NCBI RefSeq assembly: GCF_943181405.1
Contig: NZ_CALPBY010000001.1
Coordinates: 310,001-374,000 of the forward strand
Length of the DNA stretch: 64,000 nucleotides
Origin: Cellulosimicrobium sp. Marseille-Q4280
GTDB taxonomy: Bacteria; Actinomycetota; Actinomycetes; Actinomycetales; Cellulomonadaceae
Direction: 5' to 3'
Shown here: positions 23,126 to 30,999 of the stretch, piece by piece
Layout: each line of letters opens with the position of its first letter
Position numbering within the stretch: the stretch's first letter is position 1
Notes under the pieces: generated by a model
Databases searched by the model: none
Told to the model about the DNA's origin: nothing
What the model saw: only the letters and a program-made list of their open reading frames with translations
Program-made: the position numbers and the translations under genes

Positions 23126-24058
23126 ATGACCCAGATCGACCTGCGCATCTTCACCGAGCCTCAGCAGGGCGCCTCCTACGAGGACATCCTTGCCGTGGCG
23201 AAGGCGACCGAGGACCTCGGTTTCGACGCCTTCTTCCGCTCCGACCACTACCTCGTCATGGGCGACGGCGACGGCCTGCCCGGCCCCACCGACGCCTGGA
23301 CGACGCTCGCCGGGCTGGCGCGCGAGACGAGCCGCATCCGCCTGGGCACGCTCGTGTCCTCGGCGACGTTCCGCCATCCCGGCGTCCTCGCGATCCAGGT
23401 GGCGCAGGTCGACCAGATGTCCGGCGGCCGGGTGGAGCTCGGCCTCGGCGCCGGCTGGTTCGCGCGCGAGCACGAGGCGTACGGCATCCCGTTCCCGGAG
23501 AAGCGGTTCGGGATCCTCGAGGAGCAGCTCGCGGTGATCACCGGCCTGTGGGAGACCCCCGTCGGTGAGACCTTCTCCTTCAGCGGCGAGCACTACACGC
23601 TCACCGACTCGCCGGCGCTGCCCAAGCCCGCGCAGGAGCGCATCCCCGTGATCGTGGGCGGCCACGGCCCCCGGCGCACCCCCGCCCTCGCGGCGCGGTA
23701 CGCGAGCGAGTACAACGCGGCGTTCCCGGACCCCGGCGTGCTTCCCGAGCGGTTCGAGAACGTGCGCGCGGCGTGCCTCGACGCCGACCGCGACCCCGAC
23801 TCGCTCGCCTACTCGGCGGCGTTCGTCGTGGCCGTGGGCAAGGACGAGGCGGAGTACGCGCGTCGCGCCGCGGCGATCGGCCGCGACCCGGAGGAGCTGC
23901 GCCGCAACGGGATCGCCGGGACGGTCTCCGAGGCGGCGGACAAGCTCGCCGCAGCGGCCGAGCAGGGCGCGACGCGCTTCTACCTCCAGGTGCTCGACCT
24001 GCACGACCTGGACCACCTCCAGCTCGTCGCGGACGAGGTGCGCCCTCAGCTCGGCTGA
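23126..24058 (+). CDS. LLM class F420-dependent oxidoreductase
   Basis: A 310-residue luciferase-like TIM-barrel enzyme. MTQIDLRIFTEPQQGASYED and FDAFFRSDHYLVMG open the barrel; IRLGTLVSSATFRHPGVLAI, GRVELGLGAGWFAREHEAYG and VGGHGPRRTPALAARYASEY are the conserved cofactor segments, matching the actinobacterial F420-dependent branch. The substrate is not known. The ATG at 23126 is preceded by CAGGCT 7 nt upstream, again close to a leaderless layout. A strong hairpin follows the stop. Confidence 0.85.
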   Translation: MTQIDLRIFTEPQQGASYEDILAVAKATEDLGFDAFFRSDHYLVMGDGDGLPGPTDAWTTLAGLARETSRIRLGTLVSSATFRHPGVLAIQVAQVDQMSGGRVELGLGAGWFAREHEAYGIPFPEKRFGILEEQLAVITGLWETPVGETFSFSGEHYTLTDSPALPKPAQERIPVIVGGHGPRRTPALAARYASEYNAAFPDPGVLPERFENVRAACLDADRDPDSLAYSAAFVVAVGKDEAEYARRAAAIGRDPEELRRNGIAGTVSEAADKLAAAAEQGATRFYLQVLDLHDLDHLQLVADEVRPQLG

Positions 24059-24080
24059 GCACCACAGGCACGACCGCGGT

Positions 24081-24119
24081 GCCGCGTCGCGCGTCCGAGG
24101 GCTGGACACGCGACGCGGC
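24081..24119 (+). terminator. Hairpin terminator after LLM oxidoreductase
   Basis: Arms 24081-24096 and 24104-24119 (GCCGCGTCGCG... and ...CGCGACGCGGC) pair over 16 nt with one mismatch around a 7-nt loop, 22 nt after the stop codon. Confidence 0.65.
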
Positions 24120-24380
24120 GCCCCGGTGAATTCTCGGTTTCGGCCGGTGAACGGGTTGTTTCCGGCCTGTGGAGTCGCGACGTCCGCGCAGCCGGGTCGT
24201 GCGACGGCGAGCGACCTCCGGACGCGAGGGCGCACAACGACCCGTGGTCCGGTCGGGTGCTCCGGCGCCGGTCCGTTCGACGTCCGCGACCGGCACTGGC
24301 GTACCAGGACACGACCCGGCGCCGGCGAGCCTTCACCCGTGACACCACCCCGGGTGCCGGATACGTTCGCCGCAGACGAC

Positions 24381-24411
24381 GAGGTGGCCCGCTCCCGAAG
24401 CGGGCCACCTC
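24381..24411 (+). terminator. Hairpin in the long leader of the glycan synthase gene
   Basis: GAGGTGGCCCGCT-CCCGA-AGCGGGCCACCTC, a perfect 13-bp stem with a 5-nt loop, 185 nt upstream of the synthase start. The region 24120-24595 holds no convincing gene. The hairpin could end read-through from upstream or act as an attenuator for the synthase. Confidence 0.5.
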
Positions 24412-24595
24412 GACCCGTCTCCGGCCTCGTCCCGCGGGACGCGACCGGCAGGGGGCTCGACCGCACGCACGCAGGACCACTCACGACGCCGACGACGTCG
24501 CCGCACTCCGGGCGCAGAGAGCCCCGGCGTGGGCTCACGCCCGCGCCGACCCTCGGCACCCGTCTCTCGAGCCCACCGAGACCCGAGGACACGCG

Positions 24596-27157
24596 ATGGC
24601 CGTCTCCGAGTTCGACCGTCTGGTCGTCACACCACGCCGCACCGAGTACGTGCGGCCCGAGCCCTTCGGTCCGCGCACCGAGCCCGAGCGCCTGACCGGC
24701 CCGCCCCGCGACGAGAACTCCGCGGCGCGCTCGCCGTCGCTCGTCATGATCATGCTGCTCGCGACGCTCGGGGTCGTCGCGTACGCGGTCTTCCTCCTCA
24801 ACCCCGCCAACCGCGGCGACGCCCTCCCGTACGCCATGGTCATCACCGCCGAGACGGTGCTCGTCGCGCAGGCGCTCCTCGCCATGTGGACCGTGCTGTC
24901 CAGCGGCCACGACCCGCGCGGCTTCTCGTTCCACCACGCGAAGGACAGGCTCTTCGACGTCCCCGAGATCATCCGCGACGGCGCCGAGGACGACCCGACC
25001 CGCTGGAACCTGTACCTCCACGACCGGCCCGTCACGATCGACGTCCTCATCACCACGTACGGCGAGGACCTCGACACCATCGCGCGCACCGTGCGGGCCG
25101 CGGTCGCGATGCGCGGCAACCACCGCACGTGGGTGCTCGACGACGGCCGGTCCGACGACGTGCGCGACCTCGCCGCGCAGCTCGGCGCCCGCTACGTGCG
25201 GCGCCTGTCGAGCAACGGGGCGAAGGCCGGCAACGTCAACCACGCGCTCGCCATCGCGAAGGGCGACCTGTTCGTCATCCTCGACGCCGACTTCGTCGCG
25301 CGTCCCGAGTTCCTCGTCGAGACCGTGCCGTTCTTCGTCAAGGACGACGTCGCGTTCGTCCAGACGCCGCAGACCTACGGCAACCTCGACAACCTCATCT
25401 CGCGCGGCGCCGGGTACATGCAGGCCGTGTTCTACCGGTTCGTCCAGCCCGGGCGGAACCGGTTCAACGCCGCGTTCTGCGTCGGCACCAACGTCATCTT
25501 CCGCCGCGCCGCGATCGACGACATCGGCGGCATGCACACCGACTCCAAGTCGGAGGACGTGTGGACCTCGCTCATGCTCCACGAGCGCGGGTGGCGGACC
25601 GTGTACATCCCCACGACGCTCGCCGTCGGCGACACCCCCGAGACCGTCGAGGCCTACACCAAGCAGCAGCTGCGCTGGGCGACCGGTGGGTTCGAGATCA
25701 TGCTCCAGCACAACCCGCTGAGCCCGCGCCGCAACCTCACGCTCGACCAGCGCCTGCAGTACACGGTGACGGCGACGCACTACCTGGCGGGCATCGCACC
25801 GCTCGTGCTGCTCCTCGTGCCGCCGCTGCAGATCTACCTGGACCTCACCCCGATGAACCTGACGATCTCGTGGGGCACCTGGCTGCTCTACTACGCCGGG
25901 TTCTACGTGCTGCAGATCGCCATCGCGTTCTTCACGCTCGGCTCGTTCCGGTGGGAGGTGCTCATGCTCGCGTCCGTGTCGTTCCCCATCTACACCCGGG
26001 CCCTGTGGAACGCGATGACGGGCAAGGAGCAGGCGTGGCACGTCACCGGGCAGAAGGGGAGGGCGTCCTCGCCGTTCAACTTCATGATGCCGCAGGTGCT
26101 GTTCTTCGCGTTCCTGCTCATCACGTCGGCGGTGGCGGTGTGGAAGGAGTGGGGCGATCCCCTGCCGAGCCTCGCGCTCGCGTGGAACGTCACCAACACG
26201 TTCATCCTCGGCGCGTTCGTCGTCACGGCGTTCCGCGAGTCGTCGGCGGCGAAGCGGGCAGCTCGTGGTGCTCGTGGTGCTCGTGGCGTCCGGGGGCGGG
26301 GAGGGGCGGCCGCTCGTCCCCACCACCTCGCGGGCGGCACGGCGTCGTGCGTCGTCCGTGACCGACGGCGCGCCCGCGCCGATCGCCGCTCGTCCTGCCG
26401 GAGGTGTCGCATGACCTGGTCCAACCGATTGCGCCTCGTCGCGGGGCTGCTCGCCGTCGTGCTCGTGTGCGCCGCGCTGACGCTCGTCATGAACAGGCGC
26501 CTCAGCCAGGCCACGAGCGAGACCGCCACGATCCGGGCCGAGTCCCTCGGGATCGGTACCGACTACGCCGGGACGGTGACCGAGTCGCTGGTCGACGAGG
26601 GCGACGAGGTCACCGAGGGCGACCCGCTCTTCACGGTGAGCAGCCTGACGCTGCAGCACGACCTGGCGATCGGCCTCGTGAGCGCCGACACCAAGGCGTA
26701 CCAGGTGAGCGAGGACGGGACGATCACGCTCGTCGCGCCGTACGACGCCGTCGTGACCGAGCTGTCCGCGCGCGAGGGCGCGTTCGTCGAAGCCGGGTCG
26801 ACGATCGCGACGCTGGACCGTGCGGGCTCGTTGTTCGTCGACGCCGAGGTGTCGCTCGACCCGAGCGACTACGCGCGCGTGCGTCAGGGCGCCCCGGTGA
26901 CCATCGTGCTGCCCGACCAGAGCGAGATCCCCGGAGAGGTCGCGTCCGTGTCCGTGACGAACGCGGACGACACGGCGGAGGCGACCGTCGAGATCACGAG
27001 CGACGCGCTCGTCGACGCCGGGCAGGACGGCGCCGCGCAGTCCGGCCTCCTGAGTCCCGGGACGCCCGTGACCGCGAGCATCGAGCTGTACGACGACGGC
27101 GTGCTCGCCGGCGTCAACGAGACCTTCGGCCAGTTCCTCCGGAAGGTCGGGCTGTGA
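24596..27157 (+). CDS. Processive GT2 beta-glycan synthase, open reading frame fused to HlyD-like adaptor
   Basis: One 853-codon frame. Residues 1-560 are a cellulose/curdlan-synthase-like GT2: two membrane helices (about 48-100), the catalytic motifs DDG, DAD (VILDADFVARPEFL), the SKSEDVWT acid and QQLRWATGG (QXXRW), then four or more C-terminal helices. Residues about 560-605 are an Arg-rich, poorly folded stretch, and from Met606 an HlyD-like protein follows. In the third frame, the stretch after 26258 reads QLVVLVVLVASGGGEGRPLV and stops with TGA overlapping the ATG at 26411, the normal coupled layout. So a 1-nt insertion near the GGG at 26256-26258 probably joined two genes. GAGGA precedes the start. 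Product likely a beta-1,3- or beta-1,4-glucan. Confidence 0.75.
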   Translation: MAVSEFDRLVVTPRRTEYVRPEPFGPRTEPERLTGPPRDENSAARSPSLVMIMLLATLGVVAYAVFLLNPANRGDALPYAMVITAETVLVAQALLAMWTVLSSGHDPRGFSFHHAKDRLFDVPEIIRDGAEDDPTRWNLYLHDRPVTIDVLITTYGEDLDTIARTVRAAVAMRGNHRTWVLDDGRSDDVRDLAAQLGARYVRRLSSNGAKAGNVNHALAIAKGDLFVILDADFVARPEFLVETVPFFVKDDVAFVQTPQTYGNLDNLISRGAGYMQAVFYRFVQPGRNRFNAAFCVGTNVIFRRAAIDDIGGMHTDSKSEDVWTSLMLHERGWRTVYIPTTLAVGDTPETVEAYTKQQLRWATGGFEIMLQHNPLSPRRNLTLDQRLQYTVTATHYLAGIAPLVLLLVPPLQIYLDLTPMNLTISWGTWLLYYAGFYVLQIAIAFFTLGSFRWEVLMLASVSFPIYTRALWNAMTGKEQAWHVTGQKGRASSPFNFMMPQVLFFAFLLITSAVAVWKEWGDPLPSLALAWNVTNTFILGAFVVTAFRESSAAKRAARGARGARGVRGRGGAAARPHHLAGGTASCVVRDRRRARADRRSSCRRCRMTWSNRLRLVAGLLAVVLVCAALTLVMNRRLSQATSETATIRAESLGIGTDYAGTVTESLVDEGDEVTEGDPLFTVSSLTLQHDLAIGLVSADTKAYQVSEDGTITLVAPYDAVVTELSAREGAFVEAGSTIATLDRAGSLFVDAEVSLDPSDYARVRQGAPVTIVLPDQSEIPGEVASVSVTNADDTAEATVEITSDALVDAGQDGAAQSGLLSPGTPVTASIELYDDGVLAGVNETFGQFLRKVGL
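26411..27157 (+). CDS. HlyD/Alg44-like periplasmic adaptor
   Basis: Internal start, ATG at 26411 with GGAGG 7 nt upstream, in frame with the synthase frame as written. The 248-residue product has one N-terminal membrane helix (RLVAGLLAVVLVCAALTLVM), then a biotinyl-lipoyl-like half-motif (VTESLVDEGDEVTEGDPLFT), a second half (LVAPYDAVVTELSAREGAFV) and a beta-barrel domain (ARVRQGAPVTIVLPDQSEIP), the order of membrane fusion proteins. In alginate and similar synthases such a partner (Alg44) helps export the nascent chain. Its stop overlaps the GTG of the glucanase gene. Confidence 0.75.
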   Translation: MTWSNRLRLVAGLLAVVLVCAALTLVMNRRLSQATSETATIRAESLGIGTDYAGTVTESLVDEGDEVTEGDPLFTVSSLTLQHDLAIGLVSADTKAYQVSEDGTITLVAPYDAVVTELSAREGAFVEAGSTIATLDRAGSLFVDAEVSLDPSDYARVRQGAPVTIVLPDQSEIPGEVASVSVTNADDTAEATVEITSDALVDAGQDGAAQSGLLSPGTPVTASIELYDDGVLAGVNETFGQFLRKVGL

Positions 27158-29352
27158 CGCCCCGCCGGGGTGCCTCGCGTGATCGACCCGTGCGTCGTGA
27201 CGTCGACCTGCGGAGGGTCGATCTCGCGCGCCCGGGTCGATCTTGTGGGCACCGGCCGCTGGTCGGGCGCGCTGCGGGCCTCGCCGCCCTGGCCGGCGCG
27301 CTCGCGCTCGGCGGCTGCGCGCTGTTCACGTCGGACGCCACGCCCGGCGACGCGGGTGAGGAGCGCGCGGTGGTGCCGGCTGCGGCGGACCTGACGGGGA
27401 CCGCACCTGAGGTGGACCCGGCGATCCTGCCGCAGGAGTCCGTCGCGCCCGAGCCCGCGATGCGCCTCGCCGACGGGCTCCTGCCACCGACGAACCGCTG
27501 GTTCTCCGGGCTGGTGTTCGGCGAGGAGCCGCTTCCCGTCTTCCCGGTGCCCCTGGCGTTCGGGGTCACCGACGGCGGGTTCGGGGTCGGGCTGCCGGAG
27601 GTCCAGATCACCGAGACGTCGATCCTCGGCCCGTTCGTGCCGCAGGTCGGGGTGGACGTCGGGGCGACGGCGTCGCGCGTGACGGCGTACGACACCGCCT
27701 CGGTGACGCTCGAGCTGCAGGACGCCTCGGGGGCGGCCGTGGGGACGGTGCTGCTCGTCGAGGGCTCGCCCGTGCTCCGCTACACCGCGGCGACGGACCA
27801 GACGGCGGGCCTCACGCAGGCGTTCGCCGCGTCGGACGGGCTCGTGACCGCCGACGTCGACGGGCGCGAGTGGCTGCTCGTGGGACCGGGCGGCCCCTCG
27901 GACGAGTCCGTGCTCGGCGAGGACGGTCGCTCGCTCGACCTCGCCGCGGGGGAGTCGGTCGCCTTCCTCCCCGTCCCGGACGACCTGCCCGACGACGCGC
28001 TGACGACGCTCGCCGAGGCGGCCGCCGCCACCGTCACGGGGACGACGCTCGCCTACGGCGTGGCGGACGACGCCGTGACCACCGCGATCACGTACGCGAC
28101 CGACGGCGGGGCGGACGGCCCGGGGACCGTCGTCGTGCGCCTGCCGCACCAGCGCGAGAGCGACGGCGCGGAGTGCGGGCTGGGGACCTACGCGACCGTC
28201 CGAGGCACGGTCGAGGTGTGCACCGCGAGCACGCTCGCGTGGGCGAGCCCCGCCGTCGAACCCGCCGGGACGCTGGACGTCGCGGTCCTCGACGAGGACG
28301 CCCAGGCCGAGCTCGCGGACCAGGTGCGCGCCGACTGGGGCGCGCACGAGCCGCTGCCGTCGGACACGTACTTCGGCGGCAAGTCCCTCGCGCGCGACGC
28401 CAACCTGCTCTCGCTCGCCGAGCAGCTCGGCGTCGACGAGGTGTCCGGGCCGCTCCGCGAGGAGCTGACCGCGGCGCTGCGCGAGTGGGCGGAACCGGAC
28501 GGGTGCTCGGTGCGCTACGCGCGGTGCTTCGTCTACGACCCCGCGGTGCGCGGCGTGGTCGGGAAGACCCCGTCCTTCGGGTCGGAGGAGTTCAACGACC
28601 ACCACTTCCACTACGGCTACTTCCTCTACGCGGCGGGCGTCGTGGCGGCGGAGGACCCGGCGCTCGCGGCCGACCTCGCGCCCGTCCTCGACCTCCTCGC
28701 GGCGGACGTCGCCGCGGGGGCCGGGAGCGACGATCTCCCGGCGCTGCGCGTGTTCGACGCCTACGCCGGGCACTCGTGGGCGTCGGGGTACTCACCGTTC
28801 GCCGACGGGAACAACCAGGAGTCGGCGTCCGAGGCGGTGTCGGCGTGGAACGGGCTCGCGCTCTGGGCGGCGGCGTCCGGGGACGACGAGCTCGAGGCGC
28901 AGGCGCGCTGGCTGCTGTCGGCCGAGGCGGCCTCCGCGAAGGCCTACTGGACCGACTTCGACCGCGACGACCCGGCGATCGACGGCTTCACGCCGAGCGT
29001 GACGTCGCTCGTGTGGGGCGGCAAGCGGGACTACGCGACGTGGTTCAGCGCCGAGCCGGGCGCCATGCTCGGCATCCTCGTGCTGCCCTCGCAGCCCGTC
29101 GCGGACTACCTCGCGGGGGATCCCGAGCGCATCCGGGCTAACCTCGACGCCGAGCTCGACGGCGCGCGCGACGCCGCGGCGTCGTGGGACGTGATGTTCG
29201 GCGACCAGCTCCTCATGTACGCGTCGCTCGCCGGACCCGACGACGCGACGTCGGCCCTGGAGGTCGCGCGCTCGCTGCCGGAGGAACGCATCGACGACGG
29301 CAGCACCCGCTCGTACCTCCTGGCGTTCCTCCTCACGCACGCCGCGGGCTGA
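27154..29352 (+). CDS. GH81 endo-beta-1,3-glucanase, lipoprotein
   Basis: A 732-residue family 81 glycoside hydrolase. Landmarks are LLPPTNRWFSGLVFGEEPLP near the start, EFNDHHFHYGYFLYAAGVVA, YAGHSWASG and GNNQESASEAVSAWNGLALW, the last holding the catalytic glutamates (Glu556 and Glu560). A lipobox, ALALGGCALF, at about residue 45-55 places it on the outer face of the membrane. The only in-frame start is GTG at 27154, overlapping the adaptor's TGA; it gives an unusually long Arg-rich leader before the signal helix, and that leader is encoded by a dispersed repeat (27177-27248). As a hydrolase of beta-1,3-glucan in a synthase operon it resembles BcsZ in cellulose loci. Confidence 0.88.
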   Translation: MTPRRGASRDRPVRRDVDLRRVDLARPGRSCGHRPLVGRAAGLAALAGALALGGCALFTSDATPGDAGEERAVVPAAADLTGTAPEVDPAILPQESVAPEPAMRLADGLLPPTNRWFSGLVFGEEPLPVFPVPLAFGVTDGGFGVGLPEVQITETSILGPFVPQVGVDVGATASRVTAYDTASVTLELQDASGAAVGTVLLVEGSPVLRYTAATDQTAGLTQAFAASDGLVTADVDGREWLLVGPGGPSDESVLGEDGRSLDLAAGESVAFLPVPDDLPDDALTTLAEAAAATVTGTTLAYGVADDAVTTAITYATDGGADGPGTVVVRLPHQRESDGAECGLGTYATVRGTVEVCTASTLAWASPAVEPAGTLDVAVLDEDAQAELADQVRADWGAHEPLPSDTYFGGKSLARDANLLSLAEQLGVDEVSGPLREELTAALREWAEPDGCSVRYARCFVYDPAVRGVVGKTPSFGSEEFNDHHFHYGYFLYAAGVVAAEDPALAADLAPVLDLLAADVAAGAGSDDLPALRVFDAYAGHSWASGYSPFADGNNQESASEAVSAWNGLALWAAASGDDELEAQARWLLSAEAASAKAYWTDFDRDDPAIDGFTPSVTSLVWGGKRDYATWFSAEPGAMLGILVLPSQPVADYLAGDPERIRANLDAELDGARDAAASWDVMFGDQLLMYASLAGPDDATSALEVARSLPEERIDDGSTRSYLLAFLLTHAAG
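27177..27248. repeat. Dispersed GCGAGATCG repeat, copy 2, inside coding sequence
   Basis: Aligns from GCGTGATCGACCC with the copy at 57333; about 31 of the first 40 positions agree by my count, including the shared GGTCGATCTCGCG core. It lies at codons 8-32 of the GH81 gene and encodes the Arg-rich segment before the signal helix. Confidence 0.6.
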
Positions 29353-29360
29353 GTCGACCT

Positions 29361-29420
29361 GCCGAACCCCGGGTTGCGTGGCACCTGAAGCGTTCCGTGC
29401 CGCTCAACCCGGGGTTCGGC
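29361..29420. repeat. Dispersed GCCGAACCCCGGG hairpin repeat, copy 2
   Basis: GCCGAACCCCGGGTTG pairs with the right arm CAACCCGGGGTTCGGC, and GGCAC with GTGCC inside. It follows the GH81 stop by 8 nt and should work as a strong terminator. Shares its left arm with the copies at 18062 and 30898. Confidence 0.7.
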
Positions 29421-29520
29421 GTGCTGTCAGGTATCTGCGCGGGGCCCGGAAACGGGTCGGTGACGTGCGGGCACTACCCTGCACCGGGGGTTTCCCACGA
29501 ACGGCACGGACAGGAGAGTC

Positions 29521-30894
29521 ATGAGCGCCATCGGGTGGCGGGTGCACGGGAACGGCAAGACGGTCGCGCCGGGGGACGTCGTCGACCCGGACGAGCGGCT
29601 GTCGTGGCCGCGGACCATCGGCATCGGCATGCAGCACGTCGTCGCCATGTTCGGCGCGACGTTCCTCGTGCCGCTCATCACCGGGTTCTCCCCGGCGACG
29701 ACGCTCTTCTTCTCCGCGATCGGGACCGTCGGGTTCCTGCTCATCACGCGGAACCGGCTGCCGAGCTACCTGGGGTCGAGCTTCGCGTTCATCGCGCCGA
29801 TCAGCGCCGCGACCGCGTCGCAGGGACAGTCGGTCGCGGTCGGCGGCATCCTCGTCACCGGTCTGGTGCTCGCGGTGATCGGGCTGGTGGTGCACCTCGC
29901 GGGTGCCCGCTGGATCGACGTCGTCATGCCGCCGATCGTCACCGGCACGATCGTCGCGCTCATCGGGCTCAACCTCGCACCGGTGGCGTGGGGCACGTGC
30001 ACGCAGGAGGTGGTCGACGGCGAGATCGTCCAGTCGTGCACCAACGGATTCCGCGCGGCGCCCGTGACGGCGTTCATCACCCTCGCGTCGATCATCCTCG
30101 TCACGGTGCTCTTCAAGGGCATCCTCGGCCGCCTGTCGATCCTCGTCGGCGTCGTGATCGGGTACGTGGCCGCCATGATCCAGGGCGAGGTCGACTTCAC
30201 GGCCGTGCGCGAGGCCGGCTGGTTCGGCCTGCCCGAGTTCGTCACGCCGACGTTCGACGTCGCGGTGCTCGGCCTGTTCGTCCCCGTCGTGCTCGTGCTC
30301 GTCGCGGAGAACGTCGGTCACGTGAAGTCGGTCGCCGCGATGACGGGAAGGAACCTCGACGACCTCACGGGCCGCGCGCTCTTCGCGGACGGGCTCGCGA
30401 CGACGTTCGCCGGCGTCGGCGGCGGGTCGGGCACCACGACGTACGCCGAGAACATCGGGGTGATGGCCGCGACGCGCGTCTACTCGACCGCGGCGTACTG
30501 GGTCGCCGCGGCGACCGCCCTCGTGCTGTCGCTGTCGCCGAAGTTCGGCGCGCTCATCGCGACGATCCCCGCCGGGGTGCTCGGCGGCGCGACGACGATG
30601 CTCTACGGGATGATCGGCATCCTCGGCGCGCGGATCTGGGTGCAGAACCGGGTCGACTTCTCCGACCCCGTGAACCTCACGACCGCCGCCGTGCCGCTCG
30701 TCATCGGCATCGCGAACTTCACCTGGGTCCTCGGCGACCTGTCGTTCGAGGGCATCGCGCTCGGCACGGCCGCCGCGCTCGTGATCTACCACCTCATGCG
30801 GAACATCGCCCGGTGGCGCGGCACGAGCCAGGAGCCCGCCAGCCCGGCGTCGGCACCGGGCGGTGACGAACCGGCTGTCCACGACGCGCACTGA
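29521..30894 (+). CDS. Uracil/xanthine permease, NCS2 family
   Basis: A 457-residue membrane transporter with about 14 hydrophobic segments. The NCS2 motifs are present: GMQHVVAMFGATFLVPLITG (TM1 with the QH pair), the substrate-site Glu in LVLVAENVGHVKSV, and GGGSGTTTYAENIGVMAATR (second Glu). The NIGV signature and the sequence overall match UraA/PyrP-type uracil:H+ symporters rather than urate or xanthine carriers. AGGAGAG precedes the ATG at 29521, and TACCCT at about 29477 is a likely -10 box. It stands alone between two copies of the same hairpin repeat. Confidence 0.9.
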   Translation: MSAIGWRVHGNGKTVAPGDVVDPDERLSWPRTIGIGMQHVVAMFGATFLVPLITGFSPATTLFFSAIGTVGFLLITRNRLPSYLGSSFAFIAPISAATASQGQSVAVGGILVTGLVLAVIGLVVHLAGARWIDVVMPPIVTGTIVALIGLNLAPVAWGTCTQEVVDGEIVQSCTNGFRAAPVTAFITLASIILVTVLFKGILGRLSILVGVVIGYVAAMIQGEVDFTAVREAGWFGLPEFVTPTFDVAVLGLFVPVVLVLVAENVGHVKSVAAMTGRNLDDLTGRALFADGLATTFAGVGGGSGTTTYAENIGVMAATRVYSTAAYWVAAATALVLSLSPKFGALIATIPAGVLGGATTMLYGMIGILGARIWVQNRVDFSDPVNLTTAAVPLVIGIANFTWVLGDLSFEGIALGTAAALVIYHLMRNIARWRGTSQEPASPASAPGGDEPAVHDAH

Positions 30895-30897
30895 CCC

Positions 30898-30992
30898 TGC
30901 CGAACCCCGGGTCGTGCGTCAGACGGAGTCCGTCCTGCCGCACGACCCCGGGTTCGCGGCCGACGCGTCGCGGGCAGCCCCGGGTTCGGCGA
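30898..30992. repeat. Dispersed GCCGAACCCCGGG hairpin repeat, copy 3
   Basis: Left arm TGCCGAACCCCGGGTCGTGC, right arm GCACGACCCCGGGTTCG, then a further partial arm GCCCCGGGTTCGGC at about 30978. Lies between the convergent permease and acetyltransferase genes, so it can terminate both. Confidence 0.65.
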
Positions 30993-30999
30993 GCCGACG

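Noticed and set aside
22691-26659. 1322-codon minus-strand open frame across several genes
   Set aside because: It crosses the TasA-like gene, an oxidoreductase and the glycan synthase in an antisense frame and has a His/Arg/Glu-rich composition typical of shadow frames.
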